Positions 48,237 to 57,042 of a DNA stretch of 64,000 bases are shown piece after piece. Position 1 is the first letter of the stretch. Each line of letters opens with the position of its first letter. The notes beneath the pieces are model-generated. The model made no database searches. It was not told the DNA's origin and saw nothing but the letters and a program-made list of their open reading frames with translations. A program made the position numbers and the translations under genes. The stretch comes from Saccharum officinarum (lineage: Eukaryota > Streptophyta > Magnoliopsida > Poales > Poaceae), in contig CM036197.1 of assembly GCA_020631735.1 (NCBI GenBank), positions 43,323,880 through 43,387,879 on the forward strand, in the 5' to 3' direction.

Positions 48237-49145
48237 TGTTGACAACTAAAAATGTTCATTTTGTGGAGTTATCAAAAAGTGTAATGGACTTCACCATTGC
48301 GTTCCTCTCATCGAGATGGTCGAAAAACATATATGAAACGTACAATTTAGGGTCCGGATGAGGGAGTTATGCCTCCGAGAAAATATCTGTTTGAGGACTG
48401 GAACTTCCAGTCTGTACTTCCGGTCCGAGACCAGAAATTCCAATGGGGACCAGAACTTCCGGTCCAAGACCGGAACTTTCGGTGGTTGGCAGAGGAAGGC
48501 GCAGTTTTGCGCGAAAATGAACTACCGGTACTTCCAGTCCAAGACCGGAACTTCCGGTGGGGATCGAAACTTCCGGTGAAGCCTGACCGGAACTTCCGGT
48601 AGGTGTTTATTCCGAATCTGATTTTCAGATCTCGAACCAATTTGTTTGTAGATCGATTTTTGGACGTGGGAAACTTGGAAATAAGCCTTAGAGAGGTTTT
48701 CTACGGGATAAAACCACCCTCCTCTATATATATGAGAGGATCATGGCCGATTGAGTCCTCATCAATCCAATTGTCATACAAACAAATCAATCTACTCCTT
48801 TTACCCCTTTTTTCTTCTCATTCAACCTCCATGCTGTTCATCCCTTGATCCACGACCAAGGATGGCACCCTAGGCTCACCGGCCGACCTAGGGCAACCCG
48901 GCGACGTCCTTGCCCTGATGGGGTCCCTCCCGGGCGAGAGCTCCGATGGTTTCTTTGCTAGTTTGTCTAAAAACTAGCGGTTCTTCGTCACATAAGCGCG
49001 TTGGTTATCCTTTGGTGGTTTGTTTGTAAACCTCTCCGTGCTTCACCACGAAGAGTGATATCCTCGCTGCGTTCTTCGGTCCGTGATGGCCCGAGCGTCC
49101 AATGCCCTTTCTGGTGTATGATTCGGACCACATCCGACATCAACA
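48237..49145 (+). repeat. 3' LTR of the gag-only element
   Basis: Starts TGTTGACAAC and ends GACATCAACA, followed by GAGAC. Same ACCGGAACTTCCGGT box cluster (about 48400-48600) and TATATATATGAG near 48725 as the 5' LTR, with frequent substitutions between them. Confidence 0.88.
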
Positions 49146-49150
49146 GAGAC

Positions 49151-49354
49151 CAACAAGAGGCCAGCCAGTGTCGGAAGCAGCTCGCGCCCGGCGGCCATCG
49201 CGCCAACAGCCAACCCCCGTTCTGTCAACTGCGCCACCGCCGAGGCCATCGGAGTCGAAGAAGAAAGTTTTGTGGCTTCGACTTGACCAACCTCACGCTC
49301 AGACAATCCAGTGTCGCTGCGTCTGGTACAAAACGCTCGAAAATATTAGAGTAT
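49151..49354. other. Short GC-rich flank, no gene seen
   Basis: Flanking DNA between the gag-only element and the MITE. No domain recognised. Confidence 0.5.
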
Positions 49355-49585
49355 GGCCATGTTTAGTTCTTAAAAATTTTTAAGATTCTCCGTCACATCG
49401 AATGTTTGGACACAAGCATGGAGCATTAAATGTAGATGAAAAAAACTAATTACACAGTTTAGTAGAAAACCACGAGACGAATCTTTTGAACCTAATTAGT
49501 CTACAATTAACACTAATTGACAAATACAAATGAAAATGCTACAGTAGCCAAAGCCAAAAAATTTCACGAACTAAACACACCCTAT
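49352..49585. mobile_element. Tourist-like MITE (PIF/Harbinger), complete
   Basis: GGCCATGTTTAGTTC at 49355 and its inverse GAACTAAACACACCC ending 49582 bound a 228-bp non-coding element. TAT on both sides is a 3-bp target duplication, close to the TTA/TAA expected for this superfamily. The sequence is related to the element at 33959-34199. Confidence 0.8.
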
Positions 49586-49634
49586 CTACTAGACCGTTGG
49601 GTGTTTCACGGACAAACGACACCCGAGTGTCAGC

Positions 49635-49720
49635 CCCCCTAGAAACACTCGGCTGCATCAAACAAACAAATGGAGTGACAGATTACCCCCTAGAAACACT
49701 CGGTTGCATCAAACATAGAG
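49635..49720. repeat. 51-bp direct duplication
   Basis: CCTAGAAACACTCGG(C/T)TGCATCAAACA occurs twice, 51 bp apart. The second copy diverges after about 30 bases. Confidence 0.7.
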
Positions 49721-50157
49721 TGAGGTGATGTGAGACTATCCGCACTCTTCATCCTCTAAAAGGAATTTTCCGTCCTGGTCATCGAGATTCTCTCCTCTAT
49801 ACCACTTTCTCCCGCACCCATCCATCCTCTATATCATCCTCTATCCACTGTGGGGCTCACTTGTCACTTTATCTAAATATATCCATATGAGATCTTGATT
49901 TGAAGGATTTATTGAAACGAATTCAATGGTATAATCGGAGTTTAATTTGATTTTGTGGTTTGTGAGTTAAAACATTTTGTTGTTGTTTGAAACGGTGTGG
50001 CCCGGTGCTGGAATCTCCCACGCATGCGTGTGCATGCACTCTGTGTGGCTGTTGCTAGTGCATGGTGGCGCCACCGGCCGGTAGCACACCTCCGCCACCG
50101 ACACCAAACTTGGCGGCCTACATTTCTCCTAGTATTTTACCGTAGCGGTTATCGTCC
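49721..50157. other. MULE left flank, no gene seen
   Basis: Contains the repeat beginning near 49873 that is shared with 35470. The stretch TTTTACCGTAGCGGTTATCG just before the MULE partly mirrors the other flank (GCGTAAAAATTGG...), so the MULE may have landed inside another inverted-repeat element. Confidence 0.45.
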
Positions 50158-50166
50158 CCCGCTGCG

Positions 50167-50328
50167 AATTATTTTTTATTTTTAGCCTAAATTTGAAACA
50201 AATTTTAAATTTAACCCGCATTTGAATTTTTTTTAAATCTAACCCGTTTGGCCCCGCCACCATGCATGGCGGGGCAAATGCACTGAACCCCGCCATGCAT
50301 GGTGGCGGGGTACAGGTCCCACGTGGCA
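50167..50328 (+). repeat. MULE left terminal inverted repeat
   Basis: Begins AATTATTTTTTATTTTTAGC. It contains the two mutually inverted boxes CCCCGCCACCATGCATGGCG(GGG) and CCCCGCCATGCATGGTGGCG(GGG), and ends at GGTCCCACGTGGCA. Further CCGCCATG...CATGGCGGG boxes continue to about 50440. Confidence 0.9.
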
Positions 50329-50439
50329 GGAGACGTGGCAAAGCCACTCGGGCGTACCCCGCCATGATGCATGGCGGGGTACTCCAAACCCGCCACCCAT
50401 CATGGCGGGTTACACCCCACCGCCCATCATGGCGGGGCA

Positions 50440-51475
50440 TGGCCTAAATAAAAGTCGCGCCCCGCCACGTCCGCTCGGCCACGCCCGTCCTCCGCACCAC
50501 TGCCTCACCGCCGCCGCCGTCGCCATCGCCCCTACCGACGCCTCACCAACGCCGGAGCCGCCACCGACGCCCCGAGCGCCGCCACCATCGCCCAGAGCTC
50601 CTCCCCCGCGCCCCGCCGCGCCGCTGCCGCCCCGCCGGTGCCGCTCCCCGCCGCCGGTGCCGCTCCTCGCCGCCGCTGCCGAGCCTGTCGTGCCGCCGCT
50701 GCCGCCGTTCGCGCCGCCGCGCCGTCCCCCGCGTCCCGGCCGCCGCGGCCCGCCGCCACACGTCCCCTGCCACCGCGCCCCCGCCGCGTCCCCGGCCGCC
50801 GTTCCCTCGCCGCCACCCCGGCCGCCGACCGTCGCACCCCGGCACACCGCCGTCCGGCCAACCTCGTCGCGCCGCCGCAACCTGTTTTACGGTAATTTTT
50901 TATTTTGTCGTTACTATTATTTATTTGTAGTAAGTATTATTTAGTTAATATTATTTATTTAGTTAGTTATTTAATATTCTTTGTAGTTATTTAGTTAGTT
51001 ATTGAATTAGTTATATATTTATTTAATTAGTTATTTAATATTCTTTAGTTGTTATTTAACATTACTTATTTAGTTAGTTATTGAGTTATTTAGTTAGTTA
51101 TTTAGTTATTTAATTAGTTAATATTATTTGTAGTTAGTTAGTTGGTTAGTTAATATTATTTGTAGTTAGTTAGTTATTTAGTTAGATAACGATTAATATT
51201 AGTTATTTAGTTAGTTAACGATCATTTGTAGTTAACGATTTTTTTTTATAGTTAGCTAATATTAGGTTTTAGTTAATTGGTTGTTATTAGTTATTCAGTT
51301 ATTAGTTAATTAGTTAACGATTATTAGTTATTCGGATGTTATTAGTTAATATTAGTTGTTTAGATATTAAGTAAGTTAGTTACGTGGTAGGTAAGTAAAG
51401 TTAGTTAGTTAGTTATGTAGTAATTAGTGCTACCATATTGGTCAGTTGATAATCGGATGTCAAATCGTTTTGTAG
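50440..51475 (+). promoter_or_regulatory. MULE transposase leader: GC-rich first exon and TTAG-rich intron
   Basis: The GC-rich block 50455-50888 (CCG repeats, P/A/R-rich in the open frame, no domain) ends at a likely donor, CGGTAATTTT, near 50891. About 580 bp of TTAGTTAGTTATTTAG-type low-complexity DNA follow, and then an acceptor, TTTTGTAG, directly before the ATG at 51476. A 5' UTR intron is the simplest reading. No TATA box is certain; CTAAATAAAAG at about 50443-50453 is a candidate. Confidence 0.5.
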
Positions 51476-54244
51476 ATGGATTACGGTGTAAGAGTTTTTT
51501 ACGGAGGAAGTGTTAGAAGAGAGGATTGCCAGTTTGAGGATATGTATGAAGAATTGGAATGGTTTGATGGCACCCCTAGTTTCCGCGATCTATGTGACCG
51601 TTTGAGTTTGAAGTTTGGCGAGGCTTTCACACTAAAGGGTAGGTTCGATGTTGGAAAGAATAGGGCACACTATGTGATGATGGACTTGTGCAACCAAGCA
51701 GAGTGGTCCCGATACAATAGGGTCATCCAAGGTTCGAATGTCGGCATGGCTGAGTTGGTGCTGGAGAATGTTGAGAATGAGGAGCCGTCCTTCGACAGTG
51801 GTACTCTAGGAGATTGTGGTGTGCAGATGCAAAAAACTATGGAGAGTATGGACTTGGATGGTAATTTGACGCATGAGCGGGTTCATTCTCCTCCAGTTGG
51901 TCATATAAGCAATGATTTTGATGTAGACGAGTTTGAACAGGAGGAGGAGGAGGCGGCAGAGGAGGAAATGATTGGTGATGATGTTAGCACTGATTCTGAC
52001 GATTCAGGAAATGAGGAAGGAGGTCCACATTCCATGCGAGCATCGGTTGAAGCCATGCCCTCTCGAGGTGCACCTGCCATGTGTACACCAGTTCGTGGCA
52101 TGCCCTCAGGAGTACCGCTTGAGGTACTTCATGGCATGCAGAGTCAGGGCACATTAGCCACCGGTTATCCAGATGATGGAGTGGAATATGAAGGATGTAG
52201 CAGGGTTAGGGAGCCACAAGAATACGTTGCACCACCCTCTTATACATCGGCAGAGCTTACACATATGAGGGAGGCTGGCTTGCCCTTTACTGATGTGCCA
52301 AATTATAACGATGTAAGTATGTCGCATATGGCAGTTTGTGACACGGGTTTGCAGATGTGTAAGGAATCATTGTACAACCATAAAAATTTAATATTGAGGA
52401 AGGGAATGCTTTTCAATACGATGTCTGAGATGAAGTTGTTCCTTCAGGACTATGTTGTGTATCATCATAGGCCTTACACGGTTCGACATTCTGACAAGGA
52501 GGTAAAATTCCACATATTATGTAAGGCTGGATTCCCGTGCTCGTGGAAGTTGAATGCACGAAAGAGGCGGAGTGATGGTAAGTGGAAGGTAACTTCAGTG
52601 GAACAGCCGCACAGATGCCAGACTAATGAGGGTAAAAGGTACCATCCGCAGTTGACGGCTCGGTACCTAGCCCGTCGTATATTGGGTCTTGTAGATAAGG
52701 ACAACGACGTATCGGTGTCTTTCTTGCAGGAGACCATAGTCACATTTGTTGGGTATGAGGTCACGTATGGAAAGGCTTGGCGGGCAAAGCAAATTGCCCT
52801 AGCAATTCGCTGGGGTAGCTGGGAGGAAGCCTATAACAGGGTTCCACGCATTTTGTGTGCGATGGAACACTTCAACCCTGGCATGAGATCGTTCATATAC
52901 ACAGGAGGGTTGTATCTTCAGAACCCGTTGAGGCATATTCTGTACCGTGTGTTCTGGTATTTCGATCAGTGCAAACATGCATTTCAGTATTGTCGGCCAG
53001 TTGTTCTTGTTGACGGCATGTTCCTCACCGGCAAATACAGGGGCACATTGATGATGGCTGCTGCTGTAGACCCAGAGAACCAGATAGTGCCAATGGCTTT
53101 TGCTTTGGCGGAGGGGGAAAATAATGATTCATGGTCATGGTTTATGCGTCTGCTCCGTGTTCATGTGCTTGGCCCTTCTCGCACCATTTGTCTGATTTCG
53201 GACCGTCACATTGGAATTCTTAATGCAGCCGTTGAACACATTGATGGTCACCCGCCCCTAGTGCACCGTTGGTGCATGCGGCATTTTGCCGCCAATTTCT
53301 GGCGGCGTCAACGCAAGAAGGATGTGGCTGACAAGTTAAAGGAGCTTTGTAATAAACGTACGGAACGCGAGTTCAACGAGACTATGGCAGAACTAGAGAA
53401 GATGCTCAACCAAGCTGGCAAGGCATGGTTAGACCAGCAGATGGAAAATAAAGCCAAGTGGGCATTAGCATATGATGAGGGCGGCTTCCGGTACGGCATC
53501 ATGACAACAAACTCCTCTGAGTCTTTCAATCGTGTGTTCAAAGGCGTTCGATCTCTCCCAGTGTCTGGTATTGTTGAGTTCTCTTTTAGGAAGTGCAATG
53601 AGTATTTTGTTAAGCGGTATGGCCTAGCCCTGAGGAATGAAGAGGAGCTTGGAAGATGGGGGAAGGCTGCACACGAATATTTGAAGGAGGCTGAGGAATT
53701 GGCCAAACAACAGGTTGCCGAGGCTTATGGACGGGACATGCTTGTTTTCTGCGTACGAGCTAGAGGGGGCACAAACCTGGGCGGTGAACGATTTGGTGGC
53801 CGAACGTACCGTGTCGATCTTGATAAAGTAGAATGCAGTTGCAACATCCCTCAGATCATGCATGCCCCTTGCTCACACATGATCACCTCTTGTTGGCTTA
53901 GAGGTTTTGACCACACAGTTGCACCATACATGTCACCCTTGTATCTCCGTGCCAACACCCTCAAAGTTTGGGAGAAGAGTTTCGAGCCATACCTTGACGA
54001 GTCGCAGTGGCCTCCATATTATGGTGAGAACTACTTGCCTATCCTCCCGGTGTCGTCGTCTTCCTCCGGCTCGGCCTCCTCTTCAACCACAATCGGACGG
54101 CTTGCGGTGCCAGCAACTCCTGCGTCCCGCTTTAGTGTCCTATTCTCCGTGTATCTAGCACGAGCCACATCTGCTTGCCAGTTGCCGGTGCATCCAATCT
54201 CTGTAAGTACAAAATACAAACAATTAACACGATCTTTGCAATGA
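51476..54244 (+). CDS. MULE transposase (MuDR-type, SWIM zinc finger), intact
   Basis: A single open frame of 922 codons; the ATG sits right after the splice acceptor. Domains in order: an N-terminal region (1-100, DMYEELEWFDGTPSFRDLCD) as in plant Mutator transposases; an acidic linker (about 150-190, EFEQEEEEAAEEE); a MuDR DNA-binding type domain (about 303-380, LRKGMLFNTMSEMKLFLQDY, with conserved C and W/H pairs); and the MULE catalytic domain from about 505. The catalytic domain has Asp near 513 (LVDGMFLTGKYRG), Asp near 576 (LISDRHIGILNAA) and the usual C...H (HRWCMRHFAANFW). Candidates for the third acidic residue lie further on. A SWIM zinc finger follows (C787-x-C789 and C799-x-H801, VECSCN...PCSHM). 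The protein would cut and join element ends in the nucleus. The last roughly 70 codons are antisense to the last exon of the convergent gene, so the true C-terminus could be shorter by splicing (GTAAGT at 54202). Confidence 0.93.
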   Translation: MDYGVRVFYGGSVRREDCQFEDMYEELEWFDGTPSFRDLCDRLSLKFGEAFTLKGRFDVGKNRAHYVMMDLCNQAEWSRYNRVIQGSNVGMAELVLENVENEEPSFDSGTLGDCGVQMQKTMESMDLDGNLTHERVHSPPVGHISNDFDVDEFEQEEEEAAEEEMIGDDVSTDSDDSGNEEGGPHSMRASVEAMPSRGAPAMCTPVRGMPSGVPLEVLHGMQSQGTLATGYPDDGVEYEGCSRVREPQEYVAPPSYTSAELTHMREAGLPFTDVPNYNDVSMSHMAVCDTGLQMCKESLYNHKNLILRKGMLFNTMSEMKLFLQDYVVYHHRPYTVRHSDKEVKFHILCKAGFPCSWKLNARKRRSDGKWKVTSVEQPHRCQTNEGKRYHPQLTARYLARRILGLVDKDNDVSVSFLQETIVTFVGYEVTYGKAWRAKQIALAIRWGSWEEAYNRVPRILCAMEHFNPGMRSFIYTGGLYLQNPLRHILYRVFWYFDQCKHAFQYCRPVVLVDGMFLTGKYRGTLMMAAAVDPENQIVPMAFALAEGENNDSWSWFMRLLRVHVLGPSRTICLISDRHIGILNAAVEHIDGHPPLVHRWCMRHFAANFWRRQRKKDVADKLKELCNKRTEREFNETMAELEKMLNQAGKAWLDQQMENKAKWALAYDEGGFRYGIMTTNSSESFNRVFKGVRSLPVSGIVEFSFRKCNEYFVKRYGLALRNEEELGRWGKAAHEYLKEAEELAKQQVAEAYGRDMLVFCVRARGGTNLGGERFGGRTYRVDLDKVECSCNIPQIMHAPCSHMITSCWLRGFDHTVAPYMSPLYLRANTLKVWEKSFEPYLDESQWPPYYGENYLPILPVSSSSSGSASSSTTIGRLAVPATPASRFSVLFSVYLARATSACQLPVHPISVSTKYKQLTRSLQ

Positions 54245-55565
54245 CTTTATTGACAGTCAAACAAAGAAGATTAAGTTTTCAAAAATGCAATGACTCACTC
54301 GCACATAATGAGTCAATAGTATCGTTCAAGCCTTGCATCTCCGCTCTCGCAGCCTCCTCTGCAGCCTTCCTTGCATCCTCTTCAGCCTTCCGTGCCTGGT
54401 ACTCCTCTACATCCTTATTCTTTTGCTCGTACCACTTCTTCCACATAATACTCTTCGGGTTACGAACACGCAGGTCTTGGGCCCGTCGTAGCATTTTCTT
54501 CTTATGGTTCTTAACGAAATCAGTGACGTAGTTTGCAAGATATCCTCTCATCTTGCGAAGTGCTACCTTTGTCTTATACTCATCCTTGAACTTATACACA
54601 TCATCATATGATTCCCATTTGCATTTCTGAGTGCTCTGTTGCAACAAATAGATGAATACAAATTTAGCGTACAAAAGCAAACAAAATAAAACATTAGCAC
54701 TAAGTGTCAACAGTCCTAGCAAACCTCGTCATAATCGATCATGTGGCCACAGAAGTGCCCAATCCCAAGGTCTGAAGGGACAAGGCCGTAGCTAGCTTCA
54801 ACACCACATTTGCACATCACAGGAGGCGCAATAGACCTCCTCTTCTTCTTCTAGTCTGGCACCTCCTCATTCTTCTTCGGCTCCGGCCAATGACTCTTTG
54901 GACCATAGACCCATTCCTTGAAACGGCACTTGGGATAATCATGATCCTACAAAATCAAAACAGTAAAACACACATATATGACATGACATTCCAAGGTTCA
55001 CTCAAACCTTACCTCATATCATAGAGGACAAATGAACTCTTGTTCATTGCGTGGGTTTATCACGGCTTGCTCTCCGCAAAGGCAATTTGGAGGATCCTCG
55101 AGCCGGCATGCCGATGCTACGGCCTTCTCTTCCTCCGTCATAGGAGGAGGGTTAAGAGGGGGCGGAACCCAGCGAGTAAACACTTCACGCTTGCAATGAT
55201 CAATGCCGGGGTAGAAAAGGAGAATCCTTGGGTCAAACTTGTCCGGACCGTCGATCCATTGGAAGAAAAAGCACCGGAAGTACGGCTACAAAAAAGTTCG
55301 AATTATCTCATCGCGAATACAACATCAGAAACCAATAAGAAAAACAAAGGGCACAATTACTTACGCTACAACTATAACATGTGTAGAAGCAACGAGCCGC
55401 AGTGTCTGGATGTCTCGACTGGCTCACGTGCGTCGGATGACCACAGTCACAGTTAGGGAAAGGTTCCTCGGGAGGAACGGGCGCATCCTTGCAAGACACG
55501 TCGGGGTACATCTCTCTAGGACGACCCTTTTTCCTCCAAATCAACTCACGATACGAGTCCTCCAT
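54031..55565 (-). pseudogene. MULE second gene: zinc-finger (GRF-like) plus coiled-coil protein, right copy
   Basis: Exons on the minus strand are 55565-55365, 55285-55013, 54946-54725, 54635-54299 and 54200-54031. They have the same lengths as the left copy (201, 273, 222, 337 and 170 nt), and all joints keep frame. The protein has two cysteine clusters (CDCG...CFYTC...CFFFQWIDG and CKCG...FCGH...CKWESYDD), a K/E/A-rich coiled coil and an acidic tail. It carries the TGA at 55019-55021 shared with the left copy and a private TAG at 54848-54850. The Trp codon mutated in the left copy at 28528 is intact here. If the shared TGA is real, the product is a 155-residue GRF-like protein. The start ATG lies about 580 bp inside the right end of the element, so the terminal inverted repeat probably supplies the promoter. 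No function is established. Confidence 0.7.
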
Positions 55566-55981
55566 CTAATAACACGAAATGATTTCTACAGAAAACACAT
55601 ATCACTTATATAATGTACAATATCAATACGATTAAAACTAATATAACTTTACTAACTACATTAACCAAACATACTACAACGATGGACGCAGAGAAGGGGT
55701 GACCGGAACAAGGTCCGACAATGGGCCGGTAGCCGACGGGGAGGTGCCCTAGGCGGGACGGGCGCCGAGGGGAGGGGAGCTCGGTCCTGGGACGGGGACG
55801 GGCGCCGAGGGGAGGGGACGAGGACGGGCGCTGCGGGAAATGGAATGGATGAATGGCCAAAAACAAGAAGTGCCCGGGCTTTTAAATGGGCGGACTTGTA
55901 CCCCGCCATGATTCATGGCGGGTTAGGGGTACCCCGCCGTGATGCATGGCGGGGTACTCCTTTCCACGCTGGTCTACAGCG

Positions 55982-56142
55982 TGCCACGTGGGACCTGTAC
56001 CCCGCCACCATGCATGGCGGGGTTCAGTGCATTTGCCCCGCCATGCATGGTGGCGGGGCCAAACGGGTTAGATTTAAAAAAAATTCAAATGCGGGTTAAA
56101 TTTAAAATTTGTTTCAAATTTGGGCTAAAAATAAAAAAAATT
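55982..56142 (-). repeat. MULE right terminal inverted repeat
   Basis: Reverse complement begins AATTTTTTTATTTTTAGCCC and runs to GGTCCCACGTGGCA, matching the left repeat with few differences. It is followed inward by two more palindromic CCGCCATG...CATGGCGGG boxes (about 55900-55955). Confidence 0.9.
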
Positions 56143-56151
56143 CCCGCTGCG

Positions 56152-57042
56152 ACCAATTTTTACGCTAAACATGTATAGGGTATGGTTTTACCGTCCCCGG
56201 TGCGAATGGTCAAACGGTGGGACCACACTATAGCATGCACCTGCACCCGGCTGGCACCACGGGTCAGCATGCAGCTGCTGCCCATGCACCTGTCACGCGT
56301 CCTGCCTCTCAACGAGGACAGCTGGGGCCCACGCCGCTCCCTCACGTCTCCTCCCATGCGCGGACTCAGTAGGTGGCAGCCCAACGCGGCACCCAGCATG
56401 CACGCCCGGATCAAGTGAGCGGAGGGCTAAAATCACTCGAGCAACGTGTAGCTTTACCGAAAATATAAGCTATGGTGCGTTGACCATGCATGGCAGCCTC
56501 TACTACATCAATCACCAGACAATAATATTCAGAACAAAGTTCGCAAGGCGAAGGAGACCCGACGGTGGCATCACAGAACAGTTTCACAAGGCGTCGTCTT
56601 GTGCCATTTCCATACAAATTTATACTATAAATCTTGGTGCTCTTTCCTATAAATATGAACAAACTTAAAACAATTTGACTTAGAATAACTCTATAAATTG
56701 ATTTATTTAAAGACAAAGGGAGTAACCTAGTACTAGTTGTGCTCCATCTCTTATCCCAATATACTATTTTTTTAGATAATGGAAGAACATCCGGCTTCAT
56801 CCCCCACAATTGAGGAATCATACCAAAAATATTACAGGACACAAGCCTAAAGCGAAAGAGTCTCACACGCCAAATAAAACTTAGTTTGTAAGCCACCAAA
56901 AGACATAAGGCCACCCATGTGAGGCGAAGAAGGCCATTGCCGCGGACTCCAATGTGCGGCAAGCAAAGATGATACATTATTTCTTGTCATCACAACAATG
57001 CAATTGACTCCAATGAAACAGATGTAACCTAATCACTTACAA
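56152..57042. other. Flank between MULE and SRLK gene, no gene seen
   Basis: Reverse-complement copy of 26400-27288, with the partial Stowaway end near 56720. Small substitutions distinguish the two copies. Confidence 0.65.

Larger units (their letters stand above)
39771..49145 (+). mobile_element. Non-autonomous gag-only LTR retrotransposon (TR-GAG-like), with nested insertion
   Basis: LTRs of 911 bp (39771-40681) and 909 bp (48237-49145) are in direct orientation, with a perfect 5-bp target duplication GAGAC at 39766-39770 and 49146-49150. A primer site follows the 5' LTR, and a purine-rich tract with GGGGGG precedes the 3' LTR. The interior encodes only a Ty3/gypsy-type gag; no protease, RT or integrase motif is visible. 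Without the nested 3.9-kb insertion the element is about 5.5 kb. The LTRs differ at many sites, so it is much older than the copia element at 18.7 kb. Confidence 0.85.
50158..56151 (+). mobile_element. Complete Mutator-like element (MULE) with two convergent genes
   Basis: The 9-bp target duplication CCCGCTGCG (50158-50166 and 56143-56151) brackets an element of 5,976 bp (50167-56142). Terminal inverted repeats are 50167-50328 and 55982-56142, about 161 bp and nearly identical. Related but diverged subterminal repeats lie inside them. The element contains a transposase gene (plus strand) and a zinc-finger/coiled-coil gene (minus strand) whose 3' ends overlap. Transposase type, TIR length and target duplication size all fit the Mutator superfamily. 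Confidence 0.93.

Noticed and set aside
50410..50944. Pro/Ala/Arg-rich protein of 156-180 residues before the MULE transposase (and 32509-33104)
   Set aside because: CCG-repeat composition on both strands; better explained as an untranslated GC-rich leader.
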